This document shows positions 11,391 through 22,540 of a DNA stretch of 64,000 nucleotides, piece after piece (within the stretch, counting starts at the first letter, position 1; the number at the start of each line of letters is the position of its first letter). Source of the stretch: Symbiodinium natans (Eukaryota; Sar; Dinophyceae; Suessiales; Symbiodiniaceae); NCBI GenBank assembly GCA_905221605.1, contig CAJNDS010002115.1, positions 251,501-315,500 on the forward strand, written 5' to 3'. The notes under the pieces were generated by a model. It worked only from the letters and a program-made list of their open reading frames with translations. It searched no databases and was not told the origin of the DNA. A program made the translations under genes and the position numbers.

Positions 11391-12935
11391 TACCTCTCTC
11401 GGGCCAGAACCGTTCAGCTCTACATGTAGCTATGCTTGGAGGCTCGTTGGTTTTGGTCAGTCTTATATTAATCTCAGCAATATCATTCCTATTCCTATTA
11501 ATGTAAAAGGGTTCCTAACCATCTTTATAGGACTTCTTTTCATTTTACTTATATTCTTATGAACTTTCAGAGGGTTCTTATTCAACATCAGAGCATTCCT
11601 AATACTTTTCAATAGGGTTCTTATGCATTTCAACAAGGTTCTTAATCATTTTCAAGTGGCTCTTTTAATTCCAACAGGGTTCCTCTGAAATTAAAAATCT
11701 TTTTAAGATTCATACTGGTGCCTATTCATTTTAGTGAGTCTCCAAGTGATTTTAATGGTATTCTTAGAAAATTGAATAGCATTCCTCGCCCTATTAATTC
11801 TAATAGGAATCACATTAAGTCTAACAGGAAGCCAAGAAATTTTGAAAAGGAACCACATTGAATTTTGTAGGATTCCTATTGGTTCCTATTATTTTTAGTA
11901 GGATTCCTCTTCATTTTAAAAGGATTCCCATCAATTGGTAATAGGGTTCTTAAAAATTTTACTGGGGTTCCTAATAAACTCCGATTAACGTCAAAGGGTT
12001 CCTGACCATCTTAATGGGACTCCTCTACCATTTCAGAATATTCTTATGAATTTTCATAGGCCTTCTTATTCAATGCAGAAGGATTCCTGATACGTTTTTT
12101 GTAAACAGGGTTCTTATGAATTTCAACAAGGTTCTCAATCATTTTAAAGTGGCTTCTTTTAGTTTCAATAGGGGTCCATCTGAAAATGAAAAGGGCTCAT
12201 ACTTCTTTTTAGGATTCCTATTGGTTCCTATTCATGTTTGTGATTGCAAAGTGATTGGAATGGTTTTTTCTGGAGATTTGAATAGCATTCCTGTCTCATT
12301 AATTCTAATAGGAATCACATGAATTCTAACAGGAAGCCTAGAAATCCGAACCACATTTATTTTTATAGGATTCCTATTGGTTCCTATTAAATTAGTAGGA
12401 TTTCTCTTCATTTTCAAAGGATTCCAATAGGGTTCTTATGATTTTTAGTGGTGTTGCTTGTAAATTCTAATTGATGGTAGGACCCTCTTCATTGAAAAGA
12501 TTCCTCTTAATTTGTAAAAGGGTTCTTATGAATTTTAGTGGGGTTCCTCATAAATTGAATAGGATTCTAATTCATCATAACAATATTAAGAGAAATATTA
12601 ATAGGATTCCTATTTAGATTTAATGGACTTCCCACATTCCCGTGAATTCAAAAAGGGTCCCTTTTCATTTTCACAGGCTCCCTACTATTCTTCATGGGGG
12701 GGCCCTATCATTTTTCTACATTTTAATAGCATTCCCATGACGTTTGATAGGGAGTTCCTCTGACTCAAATATGATTCCAAGTCATTATTCCTATTGATTC
12801 AATAAAGAGTCTTATTAATCTTAATAGGGTTCGTATGAATTTCATAAGGTTTTCGTTCAATTAAGAGGGTTCTTATTAAATTCATAGCTATGACTAAGTA
12901 TGGATTTCTTACTCCGACACGGCCTCACGGTGGGT
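11391..12935. repeat. AT-rich field of degenerate GGTTCCTATT / ATTCTTATG repeats
   Basis: Motifs such as AGGATTCCTATTGGTTCCTA, GGGTTCTTATGAATTT and TTCAACAAGGTTCTTA recur every 20-60 bases in a loosely tandem pattern. Two longer halves are related: 11500-11960 and 11985-12440 share the same motif order, about 480 bp apart. Base composition differs sharply from the flanks. No coding signal. Confidence 0.8.
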
Positions 12936-13620
12936 CATGGGGGGGGGTGTGAGCATATATATATATATATATGTATACACGCATGTTTTTAGATTTATAT
13001 GTGTGTTTCTTTATACATTTTCAAGCAAATTCTACCCCTTTCACTTCGAGTGGTCCCGCCGAGTTCTGCCTGTGTGGCTTCAGCGCGCTCGCGGCTCTCG
13101 GACTCTATGTTTGAAGGCTCCGGCATCTGTTTGTAGGGTTGGTAGGGCTGTTTTGGGAGTTCAAATAAGGTTTAGAATCAAGAATGCTTCAGGATTTCGA
13201 GTTTCATCGTCGTGTAGTATAGGGCAGAGGGCCGTTATACCAGGCCCCCCCCCCAAAAAAAATAAAATTAAAATAATCATAAATAAATAAATATAAATAA
13301 ATAAACCAATAAATAAATAAATATATATATATATATATATTAAAACAGAGATATGGATACATAAATGTTTCATAAATCCCAAACCCCCAAAACTCTAAAC
13401 CCCAAACCCTAAACCCTAAAAGCAAATCTAAATTTTGGGTTCTCGGTCAGGGTTCGCAAGTTTCCGGGAGACCAGATAGTCTAGGAACATTTTGGGGAGT
13501 GCAGGTCTTTTGATGAACTGTGGGTTTATGTTTGAACTAGGGCAGGGTTTACATAAGGGGCCTCCTCCTGTGGGTGAGTTGGTCAAACAGGTGGCCACAA
13601 AACCGAGGAAAACTCCAAAT
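12936..13620. other. AT microsatellites and unique sequence; no gene
   Basis: Contains a (TA)n run at 12955-12972, an A/T-rich AAATAAAT tract at 13255-13345 with (AT)n, and a few decayed CCCTAAA units at about 13385-13420. No supported gene. Confidence 0.6.
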
Positions 13621-13624
13621 CCCG

Positions 13625-13776
13625 GTAGTAAAAAGTGGGGCTCTAAGTAGGGTAACTAGAAGTAGAACTGGTTAGAGCCTTCTTGAGGGTACTTATAACC
13701 CTAAACCCTAAACCCTAACCCCCCCCCCTTGTTTATTATTAACTACTAACCATGAACCTATATGAACCTCCAAGTA
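13625..13776. mobile_element. M1-family element interrupted by CCCTAAA and poly-C
   Basis: The left body (CTAAGTAGGGTAACTAGAAGTA) and the right terminus (TGAACCTCCAAGTAG) match M1. About 45 bp of CCCTAAA and C-run DNA separates them, so telomere-type repeats appear to have expanded inside the element. Confidence 0.6.
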
Positions 13777-16323
13777 GTCTCCTGGACCCCCGCTGTGGAG
13801 GTTCCAGCCAGCTCCGGTGAGTCGCATCAGCAAGTTGACCGACCCGTTTTTAGCCCCTGAGGGACGTAAAGTAAGGCCTGAGGACCGGTCGGTAGACATT
13901 TTCTTACCGACAATTGTGGCCTAGGTCTTAGGGTTGATGGTTTTCGGCTGTAGGGGTTTAGGGCTTAGGGTTTATGATGGGAGCCGGGGTTAAAGGCAGG
14001 ACGTTTTGGGTTTTCGTCAAATGTTCAGCTGGCAACCTGGTGTCTTGGATACTTTGTTGGGATCTATATAAGGATTAAGGAACATTAGAAAAGAGGTTTT
14101 CTTGGGAACCAGGGTAAAAGGGCGTTTGGCATATCAGATTTTGGTGCTGAATTATCATGGGGGTGGGGATGAGGGTCAAGGGTTTGAGGTTTCCTCTTTG
14201 AGTTGCCTCCAGCCAACAAGGCTGTTTTGGGGTTTAATATGAAGCTTCGTACTCGAAATTTGACTTATCTGCGCTCTGAACTCAGAACTCAGGGTTAGGC
14301 AAGGGGGTAGGGTTGCGGCTGTGCGCTCCACCGTGCACACGAATGAAAAGTCGTGAGCTGATTTCTGCTTCTTTGAACTGCCATATTTGGGACGAGCTTC
14401 CTGCGTTCCAGCTTTGGGCACAAGTTCTCAGACCTCGTACGATAGCCGTGCTCCACCAGAACTCACTAAGACCAAGTGGTTTAGGGATTTAGGGATGACT
14501 TCACAGTCACTTTGCCTCTTGCGGCAAGGCTGGCCAAGCCGTCCCAGATTGAAGCCCACTGAACACGTCGGGGCTTCCGACTTCAGTTGCAGGTTGAGGC
14601 CTTGCTTCCAGCCATCAGATTTACTTGCGTACTTATCTCGGATCTGGGACTTCATTCGGTTTATTCCAGGGCTCAGGGGAGTTGGAGAGCCTTGAAAGAG
14701 AGTTGCAAGAGCCTGTCGGTGGTCGCAAGCTTGGGACTTGGGACGTGAGAGCTATGGCGGGAGCGATATTGCGGAATCAGCCGCGTCTTGCTTTCCACCG
14801 GCCAGACATGACGTATGCCCCATCCAACAACAGAGGATGCAGCAGACTCTTGTGAGCACATGGCCGTTTTTTTGGTTGAGAATTCGGGACCCTTTCTTGC
14901 GCGTGCTGTCTCAGGCATTGGTCACTGGCTGAATGCATTAGCACAGCATTCTTCGAAAGCGGTTCCCAGGAAGACAGCAGCGGGCAGCCAGTCGACCGTG
15001 CTTGCTATGGCGCTGCGGTAACTTTCAAGTCAATCTTGCAGCATTGAAGGTCAAACGTTGTCTTGACTTCCATGCTGCTGTGAGAGTTTGGTGCCTGCAC
15101 CGTGCGAGCAGATGGGCTTGCACCTGTCTCCGTGCATGCACATGTCGGTTGGGCAGCTGGGTCAAGTCACAAAGCCCCTGGCCCATACACAGGCTGCTCC
15201 GAACCAGCATGTCCTTCGTCTACGCACCGCTAATAGCGAATGTCTGTGGATCTGCACAGAGAATCTGAAACAGCAGCGTCAACCGCTTCTGGTCCGACCG
15301 GATTGGCACAGGGCCAGAGAGAAAGCCGAAACTGAGCTGGTGGCGACCCAGTCATCTTCAAACATGCTTTGCCTAGATACTGCCAGAACTCTAGGTTTTA
15401 TAGTCCCCCAATCCCTCCCTGCTTTACGGGTAAACAAGCTACATGCCTAGTTCTCTTTGAGCGGAGTTAACATCACGTGAGCTCGTGGCGGTTCTGGTGC
15501 TCGTACTCCTACTTCATCCGCAAAGCAAGGTGCGGAAGTCCAAACTGAGCCCCCAACTCCAAGCCTTCTCCAACCCCTAACCGCCCTAACCAGACTGCGC
15601 AACACATGCAGTGGAGAGACAGGCCCTGCACCTTCAACCCTAAACCCTAAACCCGCGCCCGAATCTCAACCCTGACCCTGGCCTTGCCTCAAAGGCTTAA
15701 GACTCGTATCCCTAAGGTTGTACCCCTAAAGGTTCCCCTGAATATACTCCTAACTATATGGCCGCTATACTACCTCAAGGATATTTCGAAAGGTTCCCCA
15801 AAATCCAGTCCAAGGTACAAACCCTAGATTGCACACTACGTGACTTCAGACTTCGCTCCAAGTCTGCATGTCACAGTAGTGAGACTTTCCGTAGCCTGCA
15901 TTCCCTTAAGAAAGGCTAACATGGGGGTGTCCAAAAATTGGGGTACCCTTTCTGGAGGATCCCGTTAAGGAGATGCGATTCTACTTGGGGCACAAAAAGG
16001 GGTACACCGATTTTTGGAAATACCCATCTGTACCCGAGAAGTAAAAAAAAAACAGCCCTGAAAGGTTCCATTTGTCTTGTTTGGTGCTTAAGAGGATCTT
16101 AAGAGGATCTTAAGAGGATCTTAAGAGGATCTGAACTCTGGGATGCTTTTTCTCCAGTCGCCGACCTAGGGTTGCCCCGTGAAGGTTCCTTGGTGGGTTC
16201 ACGGTTTCGGGTCGAGGGGTTTAGGGTTTAGGCGGTGTCCTCCCACACCCCCATCATCCTGAAGACATCCGAGAAAAAAACAAACATTGGCTCCAACACA
16301 GGCAGGCACGACCCGACTCAAAC
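13777..16323. other. No firm gene; scattered open frames and one palindrome
   Basis: Longest repeat-poor stretch of the region. Several frames of 60-120 codons are open on both strands (14387-15450), but they overlap in all phases and I find no decisive exon. A palindromic element occupies 15917-16027 (GGGGTGTCCAAAAATTGGGG ... TTTTTGGAAATACCC). A fourfold 13-bp repeat (TTAAGAGGATC) lies at about 16088-16131. Confidence 0.35.
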
Positions 16324-16432
16324 TAAACCCTAAACCCTAAACCCTAAACCCTAAACCCTAAGCCCTAAACCCTAAGCCCTAAGCCCTAAGCCCTAATCCC
16401 TAAACCCTAAACCCTAAACCCTAGATTGTGTT
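16324..16432. repeat. CCCTAAA array with CCCTAAG variants
   Basis: About fifteen heptamers with a CCCTAAG block. A possible exon at 16483-16525 (acceptor CTTGGCCCAG, donor GTTTAGGG) lies between it and the next array. Confidence 0.95.
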
Positions 16433-16525
16433 TTGGGTGTTGAGGGTTGTTGGGCCTCACCGGGGTTCTCCACTTGGCCCAGGAGACTCCGGCATGGGAG
16501 ACGCTGCAGGCGCAGCCGAGGGAGA

Positions 16526-16619
16526 GTTTAGGGTTTAGGGTTTAGATTTAGGTTTAGGGTCTATGGTTAGGTTTAGGGTTTAGGTTTAGGGTCTATGGTT
16601 TAGGGGTTTAGGGTAGGGG
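16526..16619. repeat. Degenerate TTTAGGG array
   Basis: Mixed TTTAGGG, TTAGG and TCTATGG units, opposite in orientation to the array at 16324. Confidence 0.9.
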
Positions 16620-16736
16620 CCCTAAACCTTATCAAGTACATAAAGCCCTAAACCCTTTGAAAAGAACATTGACGGTCCTTTGAGCAGGAGATCTGCGAGC
16701 CTGCGTCGCTACCGAAGCCTGTAATTCCCACTGGAG

Positions 16737-17045
16737 CCTAATTCACTTCGTTCATGTTGTGTGAATAATAATTCAGGCCGTAAAGAGAATGTTAATATTA
16801 GCCCGGGGTGATCATAAAGAACTAAATAATAACGTGCGCAAATAAAGTGAGAAACAAGCGCTCGAAAGATTAATATTATGTGGTGTACGCGCGGGCACAC
16901 AGTAATAATATAATCATATATAGCCCACGGATAAAAGCCCTCATTTTCTTTTTGAATTTCATGCGTCATTAATTGCGACTGGCTTGTACCTCGCCTGGCT
17001 TGTTCATGCTTGTTCGAGCATGAGCGATGAAGCCCCCCCAAAGCC
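16737..17045. repeat. AT-rich hairpin island A
   Basis: AT-rich block with alternating AT motifs (AATAATATTA) and short GC clamps (GCCCGGGG, CGCGCGGGCAC). It shares words such as TTCGTTCATG/CATGAACGAA and CGTGCGC with island B at 30000-30640 in inverted orientation. Stops in most frames. Origin unknown; transfer from an organelle or another AT-rich replicon is conceivable. Confidence 0.55.
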
Positions 17046-17234
17046 CGAATGATCAATGACACCTTCCCTAAACCCAATTTAACGCCTAAAGTCCTCAGTC
17101 CCTACACCCTAAAGCCCGAAACCCTAAATCTCTAAACCCTAAACCCTAAAGCCCTAAACCCGAAACCCGGCCACCTTCCCCCCCTACCCCCTAATATTAA
17201 ATGCCCCAGTATAGTTAGCATTATGGCATATGGG

Positions 17235-17399
17235 ACCCTAAACCCTAAACCCTAAACCCTAAACCCTAAACCCTAAACCCTAAACCCTAAACCCTAAACC
17301 CTAAACCCTAAACCCTAAACCCTAAACCCTAAACCCTAAACCCTAAACCCTAAAAACTAAACCCTAAACCCTAAACCCTAAACCCCCCCCCCCCCCCAG
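17235..17399. repeat. CCCTAAA array ending in a poly-C tract and CAG
   Basis: About 22 heptamers pass directly into a run of about 15 C and then CAG. Structurally this is a ready-made branch-point (CTAAAC), pyrimidine tract and acceptor for the exon that follows. Confidence 0.95.
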
Positions 17400-17418
17400 T
17401 GGAGCCCCAAGCCGAGAG

Positions 17419-17469
17419 GCAGCGGTCCGCGCGGCCGACTCCCGACTTGGGGAGCTGGAGGCAATTGGG
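17419..17469 (+). CDS. Candidate exon: coiled-coil-like
   Basis: AG|G acceptor at 17418 (or the CAG at 17399, giving a longer exon in the same frame). The donor is GTTTAGGG at 17470. It reads AAVRAADSRLGELEAIG, phase 0 at both ends. CCCTAAA array immediately before, TTTAGGG array immediately after. Unknown family. Confidence 0.35.
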
Positions 17470-17608
17470 GTTTAGGGTTTGGGGTTGAGGGGTTTAGGGT
17501 TGAGGGGTTGAGGGGTTTAGGGTTGAGGGGTGGGGTTGAGGGGTTTGGGGTTGAGGGATTTAGGGTTTAGGGGTTTAGGGTTTAGGGTTTAGGGTTTAGG
17601 GTCTGACA
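17470..17608. repeat. TTTAGGG / TTGAGGGG array
   Basis: Heptamers mixed with TTGAGGGG octamers. It starts at the donor of candidate exon 17419-17469. Confidence 0.95.
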
Positions 17609-18205
17609 GCTACATGGGGGTTCGGGTTAAAAGGGCCTGGGGTGGGGCATGTCTCCGGCCCTTGTACGCGCAGAAAGGTTCCTTTTGCTTCCTAGGCTTC
17701 TCTGGCCGTGTAAGGTTTGCAAGCGAGCCCCTAAACCCTAAACCCTAAACCGTGAGTCATGTGGAGGTAGGCCTCGGGAAGGTCGAAGGTTGACTTTGCA
17801 GATCCTTAGTTCTACTCTTGCTCCAGGGTCTCGGGCCTGTCTGAATGTAAAGTCAGCTCCTCGAGTTCAGTACACCACGCCTATCGTTGTTTCTTCCACG
17901 CTGCCTTTCAAAGGAGAACTCGTGCAACTACAGGTGGCCCCCTGAGCTTGCCATACTTCAGGTGAAAAAACACATGGGGGGGGGGGGTGTACACAAAGAA
18001 GGGAGCCCGAACGCAGGCTCCCAATTAGTAGGATCCCCTTACAAAAAGGGCCCCAAAAAAGGAACCCGTACTATCCCAGACTTTGCTGCAACCTTAGCTC
18101 TTCCCTCAAGGTCGCAAAAGCATGCCCGAGCTTCCTTGCCTTTCGAGAAACCTCAGAGTCTGGCCGCCAAGCCCGGAAGCCCCCATGGTCAGGCTCCTAG
18201 CTTGA

Positions 18206-18242
18206 AACCCTAAACCCTAAACCCTAAACCCTAAACCCTAAG
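18206..18242. repeat. CCCTAAA array
   Basis: Five heptamers ending CCCTAAG. It precedes candidate exon 18260-18337. Confidence 0.95.
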
Positions 18243-18259
18243 GACTTCGCCCCAGAGAG

Positions 18260-18337
18260 GCCTCCACCAAAGCGGAGGGGCTCAGAGCCTCGCAGCTGCT
18301 GGAGCGTGTGGAGCGTGCAGAGGAGCCTTGGCAGTCC
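18260..18337 (+). CDS. Candidate exon: strong coiled-coil-like segment
   Basis: AG|GCC acceptor at 18259 and donor GTATTG at 18338. It is 78 nt, phase 0 at both ends. It reads ASTKAEGLRASQLLERVERA and continues EEPWQS, with heptad spacing of Leu/Val and many charged residues. A CCCTAAA array ends 18 bases upstream. One of the most protein-like segments in the region. The other two frames are also open in part. Confidence 0.42.
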
Positions 18338-18629
18338 GTATTGAGGGGTTTCCGGATTTCTTGGAGGGGCTACGGTGTGGGGTGATTCTAGGAACCTGGT
18401 ACCTACTTGAGTAGAAGCAGAGTTTCGGGGCTGGGGCCGGCAACTGTCTAGGGTTCCCAAAGCCATGGTTCCACCGGAAACCTTGAGCCGGTGGCATCCC
18501 ACTTTCAGGGTCTGAGTCGTAGGTCTTGGCCTGTCAGGGTTGATGGCTTACCGGATGAAGAATGCCAGGGTACCTGTTCGCCACATTGGGGCAGCATGGA
18601 TCGCAGTTGTCTCTTTACGTCTCATGCAG

Positions 18630-18692
18630 GACGCCGCGGACCAGCTCCGCCGGCGAGCAGAGGCCCTTGAGGCGGGGTCATCTGCGGGCTAC
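18630..18692 (+). CDS. Candidate exon: coiled-coil-like
   Basis: Acceptor CTCATGCAG|G ending at 18629; donor GTTGGG at 18693 (an earlier GT at 18677 is possible). It reads DAADQLRRRAEALEAG and more, 63 nt, phase 0 at both ends. Composition matches exon 18260-18337, 290 bases upstream. No family recognised. Confidence 0.4.
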
Positions 18693-18699
18693 GTTGGGG

Positions 18700-20690
18700 T
18701 GATGCCTTCGGGTCTGCCTAGGCATCCAAACGCCATCCTTGATGGCCAACGAGGTAGCCATGCAAATTCATGAGGCACCAGCCCACTTCGAGATCTTGAG
18801 GTGTAATGATAAGCCCAAAGTTCAAAAGTCACGCCAAAGCTCCAAATCAACTAACAGGCTTGGAACTGACAGGTTTACATGCAATGCCGTTCTGTCCAAA
18901 CCTGGCATCGCATCGCGAAGACATCTATAATGTAGGCGACATGCAATGGGAAGAATTGAGAAGAACATCCTCGCTACTTGAAGTTTGCGGGCCTGCAACC
19001 CCAGGCCTGGGATCTTTACTTCCGGCATGATGAAAAGCAAGTACTGAGCAAGTCGTTGTAGCTATCATGGTGACCTGCTCTGCGAAAAGGCATCTGGCCC
19101 CGCGATCGAAGGCCTCCGGGAAAGGCGCCTGCCATTTTGGAAAGCTCTGGGATTCAGGATTTAGGGCTTGGGGCTTGGGTTCAGGGTGAAGTGGTTTGAT
19201 CGCCAGCATCGCCTATGCGGTGAACTTGAGGCAATCCAAACCCTAAACCTTATAACCCCTAATCTCAAGCAACCCTAAACCCTGAACTCCCTAAATCGCA
19301 AGACCTACAATCCCCAACCTCTAGGAACGATGCAGGACGAAGTCAGAGCGCATTGATGCCCTCTAGGATGCTCCGCTCTACCAGCTAAAGCGTTTTCAAA
19401 CTGAGCCTTTTAGAATTTAGGGCCTACCTAAGAAGCCAAAACCTGTTTCTTCAAGGTTACTGAAGAATGGGTTGTATATCGAGCCTACGGAGAAAAACTA
19501 GGTGTTGGTAGGGGCAAAACGTTCGGCTGAGGCCCCTTGTGTCGGAGCTTGGCATCTTACTTCGGATTTGGATCAGCCCTATACGTATACACTTTTTTCT
19601 ATATTTTTTATTATACACACATATATATATATGTTCAGATTGTTGAATTTGGGCAGCTACTAGCTAGAGTAAATAGAGTTCCTGTGAGACTAACGACTAA
19701 AGTATGGGCCCTTTGGGGCGTGAGGATTTGCGATGGGAGGTTCCACGAAGGGCCCATGATTTGGATCAACTCCCATACGATACGAAGTAGGGGTTTTAAT
19801 GGTTTTTGTTCCCTTTAAATATTGGTGAGTGTATATATATATATATATTAGGTGTCCTGTTGGCTTAAACCCTAAACCCTACCCCCTAAACTCTAAACCC
19901 TAAACCCTAAAGGCCCTAAACCCTAAACCCCTCTACTTCATGTGAGTGCCTGGACGCTGTGGGAACGTGCTGCCAGGCTCGAGAGCGACAGCCGGGGCCG
20001 CAGTTTCGAGTTTAGCGCTTACGGCGGTGGGCTTATGGCAGTTTAAGGGTCTAGGGTTTAGGGTTAATATAGCTGCCTGATGGAGTCGTCCTTGAGCCAG
20101 TTTCCGGGGTCCAGGGTGCAATGTTCGGTATTTCAGCGCCTTGTTTTCTGCGGCCGTCCTCGTTGCAACGGGTTGAAGTAGAGAAAGTACCTACAATGGG
20201 GCTCTGATTTTTCTTGCTGCATGTGTGACATCGTGCACTTTTCTTGAAGTACCCAAACCCTAATTAGCAGCTGATGGATGCCAGTAGGCCAGGTAAGTCT
20301 GCACAGCTTCGAGTAAGGTACTGAGCTTCGACGAACGTTGGCGGCCACAGCCGCAGAGGCGTCTTCGGGCTTCTCAAGTCTCGGAAATGGGCCCCTGACC
20401 ATGTTCCCCATGAAATCCACTTCACGAACACAACGGGGGTGCACAAAGGGTCCATGTATCCACGCAATGTATGAAGGGCTTCATGGATGCGTATAGGTAG
20501 GGCTTGGCATTGGCATTTGAGGACCTATAGGGGCAGCCAAATGAAGGTAGCGTCGCGTTCAGGCTGCCCTTGAAAATTCTTGAGATTCGAGTTGCAGCGT
20601 TTTTTTCCAGAACACTCCCCCGAAGCCCGAATTCCTCAGATCCTATACCGCCCGAGCATCAAGAAACCTTGCGGCACGAAACCGACGATT
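18700..20690. other. Mostly non-coding; small arrays and microsatellites
   Basis: Contains a (TA)n microsatellite at 19618-19632 and a GGTGAGTGTATATATA ... TAGGTGTCCTGTTGG module at 19824-19862. A CCCTAAA array lies at 19867-19932, and a possible 22-nt exon ending in a perfect CAG|GTAAGT donor at 20293. Other short open frames cannot be supported. Confidence 0.4.
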
Positions 20691-20694
20691 GCAG

Positions 20695-20791
20695 ACATCC
20701 TGTGCCCTTTGGCTCACATTGACTCCGCTGCTTGTGGTGACCGGAAGGCGGCGCGGTCGGTTGAACAGCTGCGGCAGGCATCGGACGAAGG
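20695..20791 (+). CDS. Candidate exon
   Basis: Acceptor CAG ending at 20694; donor GT at 20792. The open frame ends GDRKAARSVEQLRQASDEG, which is helix-like and charged. The 5' half (ADILCPLAHIDSAAC) is less typical. Boundaries uncertain. Confidence 0.27.
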
Positions 20792-21035
20792 GTGCATGGT
20801 TTGGTCTGAGTTCAGGGTTTCCAGATGTTGGGTTTGGGCCTGGGTGGCTAGCCATTGCGCTGGTCTGAAACCCAGGTGTTGAACTAACATACACAAGTTA
20901 CACTAGTTGTGCCTAGACTGTTGACGCCGGTTGACGATGCCTGAATTCGAAGCAGGCTTGGGGATGGGGAATTTCGAGGTGAAGCCTCAACCTGAGTCCG
21001 AAAACTAGGAGCTTGTTTGCAGTTGAGTATAGGAT

Positions 21036-21127
21036 GTGTCGAGGATTAGGAGGAGGAGGAGGAGGAGGAGGAGGAGGAGGAGGAGGAGGAGGAGGAGGAT
21101 GTCGAGGATTAGGAGGAGGAGGAGGAG
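21036..21127. repeat. (GGA)n microsatellite
   Basis: AGGAGG triplet tracts flank a duplicated GTCGAGGATTAGGAGGAGG motif. Poly-Gly, poly-Pro and poly-Leu frames across it are artefacts. Confidence 0.95.
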
Positions 21128-21829
21128 TGTCTGAGTCTGGGTCATGGGATGCAGATGTATCATGGGTGGCTGACTCGAGCGGTTGTGCGAATTGATCTTG
21201 GACCACAAGGGTCGGAGTTGTCTGGAGATGTGGATGCAGCCTGCACTTCTTTGCAGTTCACCACGTAATGTCGCCCGCGTCAGGCGCCTAAGGTTTCTGT
21301 TTCCTCTTCCTAAAACCTTTCTGTGCGTGTGAGCTCCAGCTTTGCTGTCCAGGAGTTCCGCGGGGACATCGATCGCCTACTCCGAGAGGTCTTGCTTCAA
21401 GATTGCTGACGTCCGCGCGAGAGATTATCAAGATTTTCGCATGTAGAGGTAGAGGATTTTTATGTCCCCAGGTCGGCATAGCCTTCCATTTTTTCAGGGT
21501 TTGGCCTCGCAGACAAGTGGCCAGGAAAGTAGTGTAGATGCGGGCTCTAAGGCCCGCAGGTCCATGCAGCACGAATTGTGTGAGCGCGCCACCCCTTCAA
21601 AGGGTTTCTTCTTGAAAGTTCACACAGGTAGAGAAAAGGGTCAGAAGATGGTGTAGGTAACTTACGTTGCTTTGAAAGTACAGCTGCATGGCAAAAAAAC
21701 GTGCCATTAAACTTTCAGGTAGGTCGGTCTTCTAAACTTCAGCCCTAAGACCGCAGCCCTAAACCCTAAACCCTAAGCCCTAGACCCTAAACCCTAAACC
21801 CTAAACCCGTGGAGAAAAAAACTACGCAG

Positions 21830-21865
21830 GTTCAAAGGTTGGGGCAAAAAGCCCAGGGAGCTTGG
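21830..21865 (+). CDS. Candidate micro-exon
   Basis: Acceptor ACTACGCAG|G ending at 21829, just after a CCCTAAA array (21758-21810). The first donor is GTGCGG at 21866. It reads VQRLGQKAQGAW, phase 0 at both ends; the frame stays open a further 15 codons. A short TTTAGGG array follows at 21909. Confidence 0.28.
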
Positions 21866-22030
21866 GTGCGGCTTCAGGGTTCAAGGTCTTCTCAGCTTCT
21901 CTTAAGGGAATAGGGTTTAGGGTTTAGGGTCTTAAAAAAAAATTCGAAGCCCGTTGCAAAAGGGTCTTAAAAAAGCCTTTCGCGTTCCGCTTGCTTTTTT
22001 AACACGTTCACTTCAGTGCTGAAGGAGAAT

Positions 22031-22146
22031 CTAGGAACCAGAGTAGGCCCCTGTTCCCTTCTTGTTGTTCGGGATTAGGTTCCCTTCTTCATCCCCTTCA
22101 AGCCAGAAAGGGCACCCTTGTCATTCCTAGGTTACTCTTGGGTTGA
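22031..22146. mobile_element. Palindromic element, family M5
   Basis: Begins GGAACCAGAGTAGGCCCCTG and ends AAGGGCACCCTTGTCATTCC followed by TAGGTTACTC. It is related to 42905-42990, which has the same order of motifs (TAGGCCCTTATTCC ... GGCACCC ... TTCCTAGGTTACTCTTGGG). Confidence 0.5.
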
Positions 22147-22327
22147 GGGTTTAGGGTTTAGGATTTAGGGTTTTAGTGTTTAGGGAATGCCTGTGAGAGA
22201 GAGAGAGAGAGAGTGTGTTTAGGGTTTAAGGGTTCAGGAAGCTCAGGATGTGCGATGCAAGCCAGGCCAACACGCAGCAGGATGCCGGGCGCGAGCACAT
22301 CGCCTCAGCGCCTTGGCCTGCCCGGAG

Positions 22328-22436
22328 GAACCCTGAACCCTGAACCCTAAACCCTAGACCCTACACCCTAAACCCTAAACCCTACACCCTAAACCCTACA
22401 CCCTAACCCTAGACCCTAGAAACCCTAAACCCTCAA
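22328..22436. repeat. CCCTAAA / CCCTACA array
   Basis: About fifteen heptamers with alternating CCCTACA, CCCTAGA and CCCTGAA variants. Confidence 0.95.
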
Positions 22437-22509
22437 GTAACTCTGTGCAGTGTGGGTGGCAAAAACCTAAACCCCAAAATCTTGGGACTTGGGAGTTGAT
22501 ATGTTTTTT

Positions 22510-22540
22510 GTGGGGGGGGGGGGGGGGGGGGGGGGGGGGC
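22510..22540. repeat. Poly-G run
   Basis: About 27 consecutive G after TTTTTTGTG, a potential quadruplex and an assembly hazard. C or G runs of 14 bases or more also occur near 6016, 6099, 6668, 17383, 23387, 39325, 41210 and 42783. Confidence 0.95.

Noticed and set aside
10043-11562. Many overlapping frames rich in KPSF, WFW and FLRGK on both strands
   Set aside because: They are translations of the 218-bp palindromic unit. The same peptides appear on both strands, so not coding.
10151-12935. CRISPR array
   Set aside because: Repeats are palindromic or degenerate with no regular unique spacers, and the DNA is eukaryotic.
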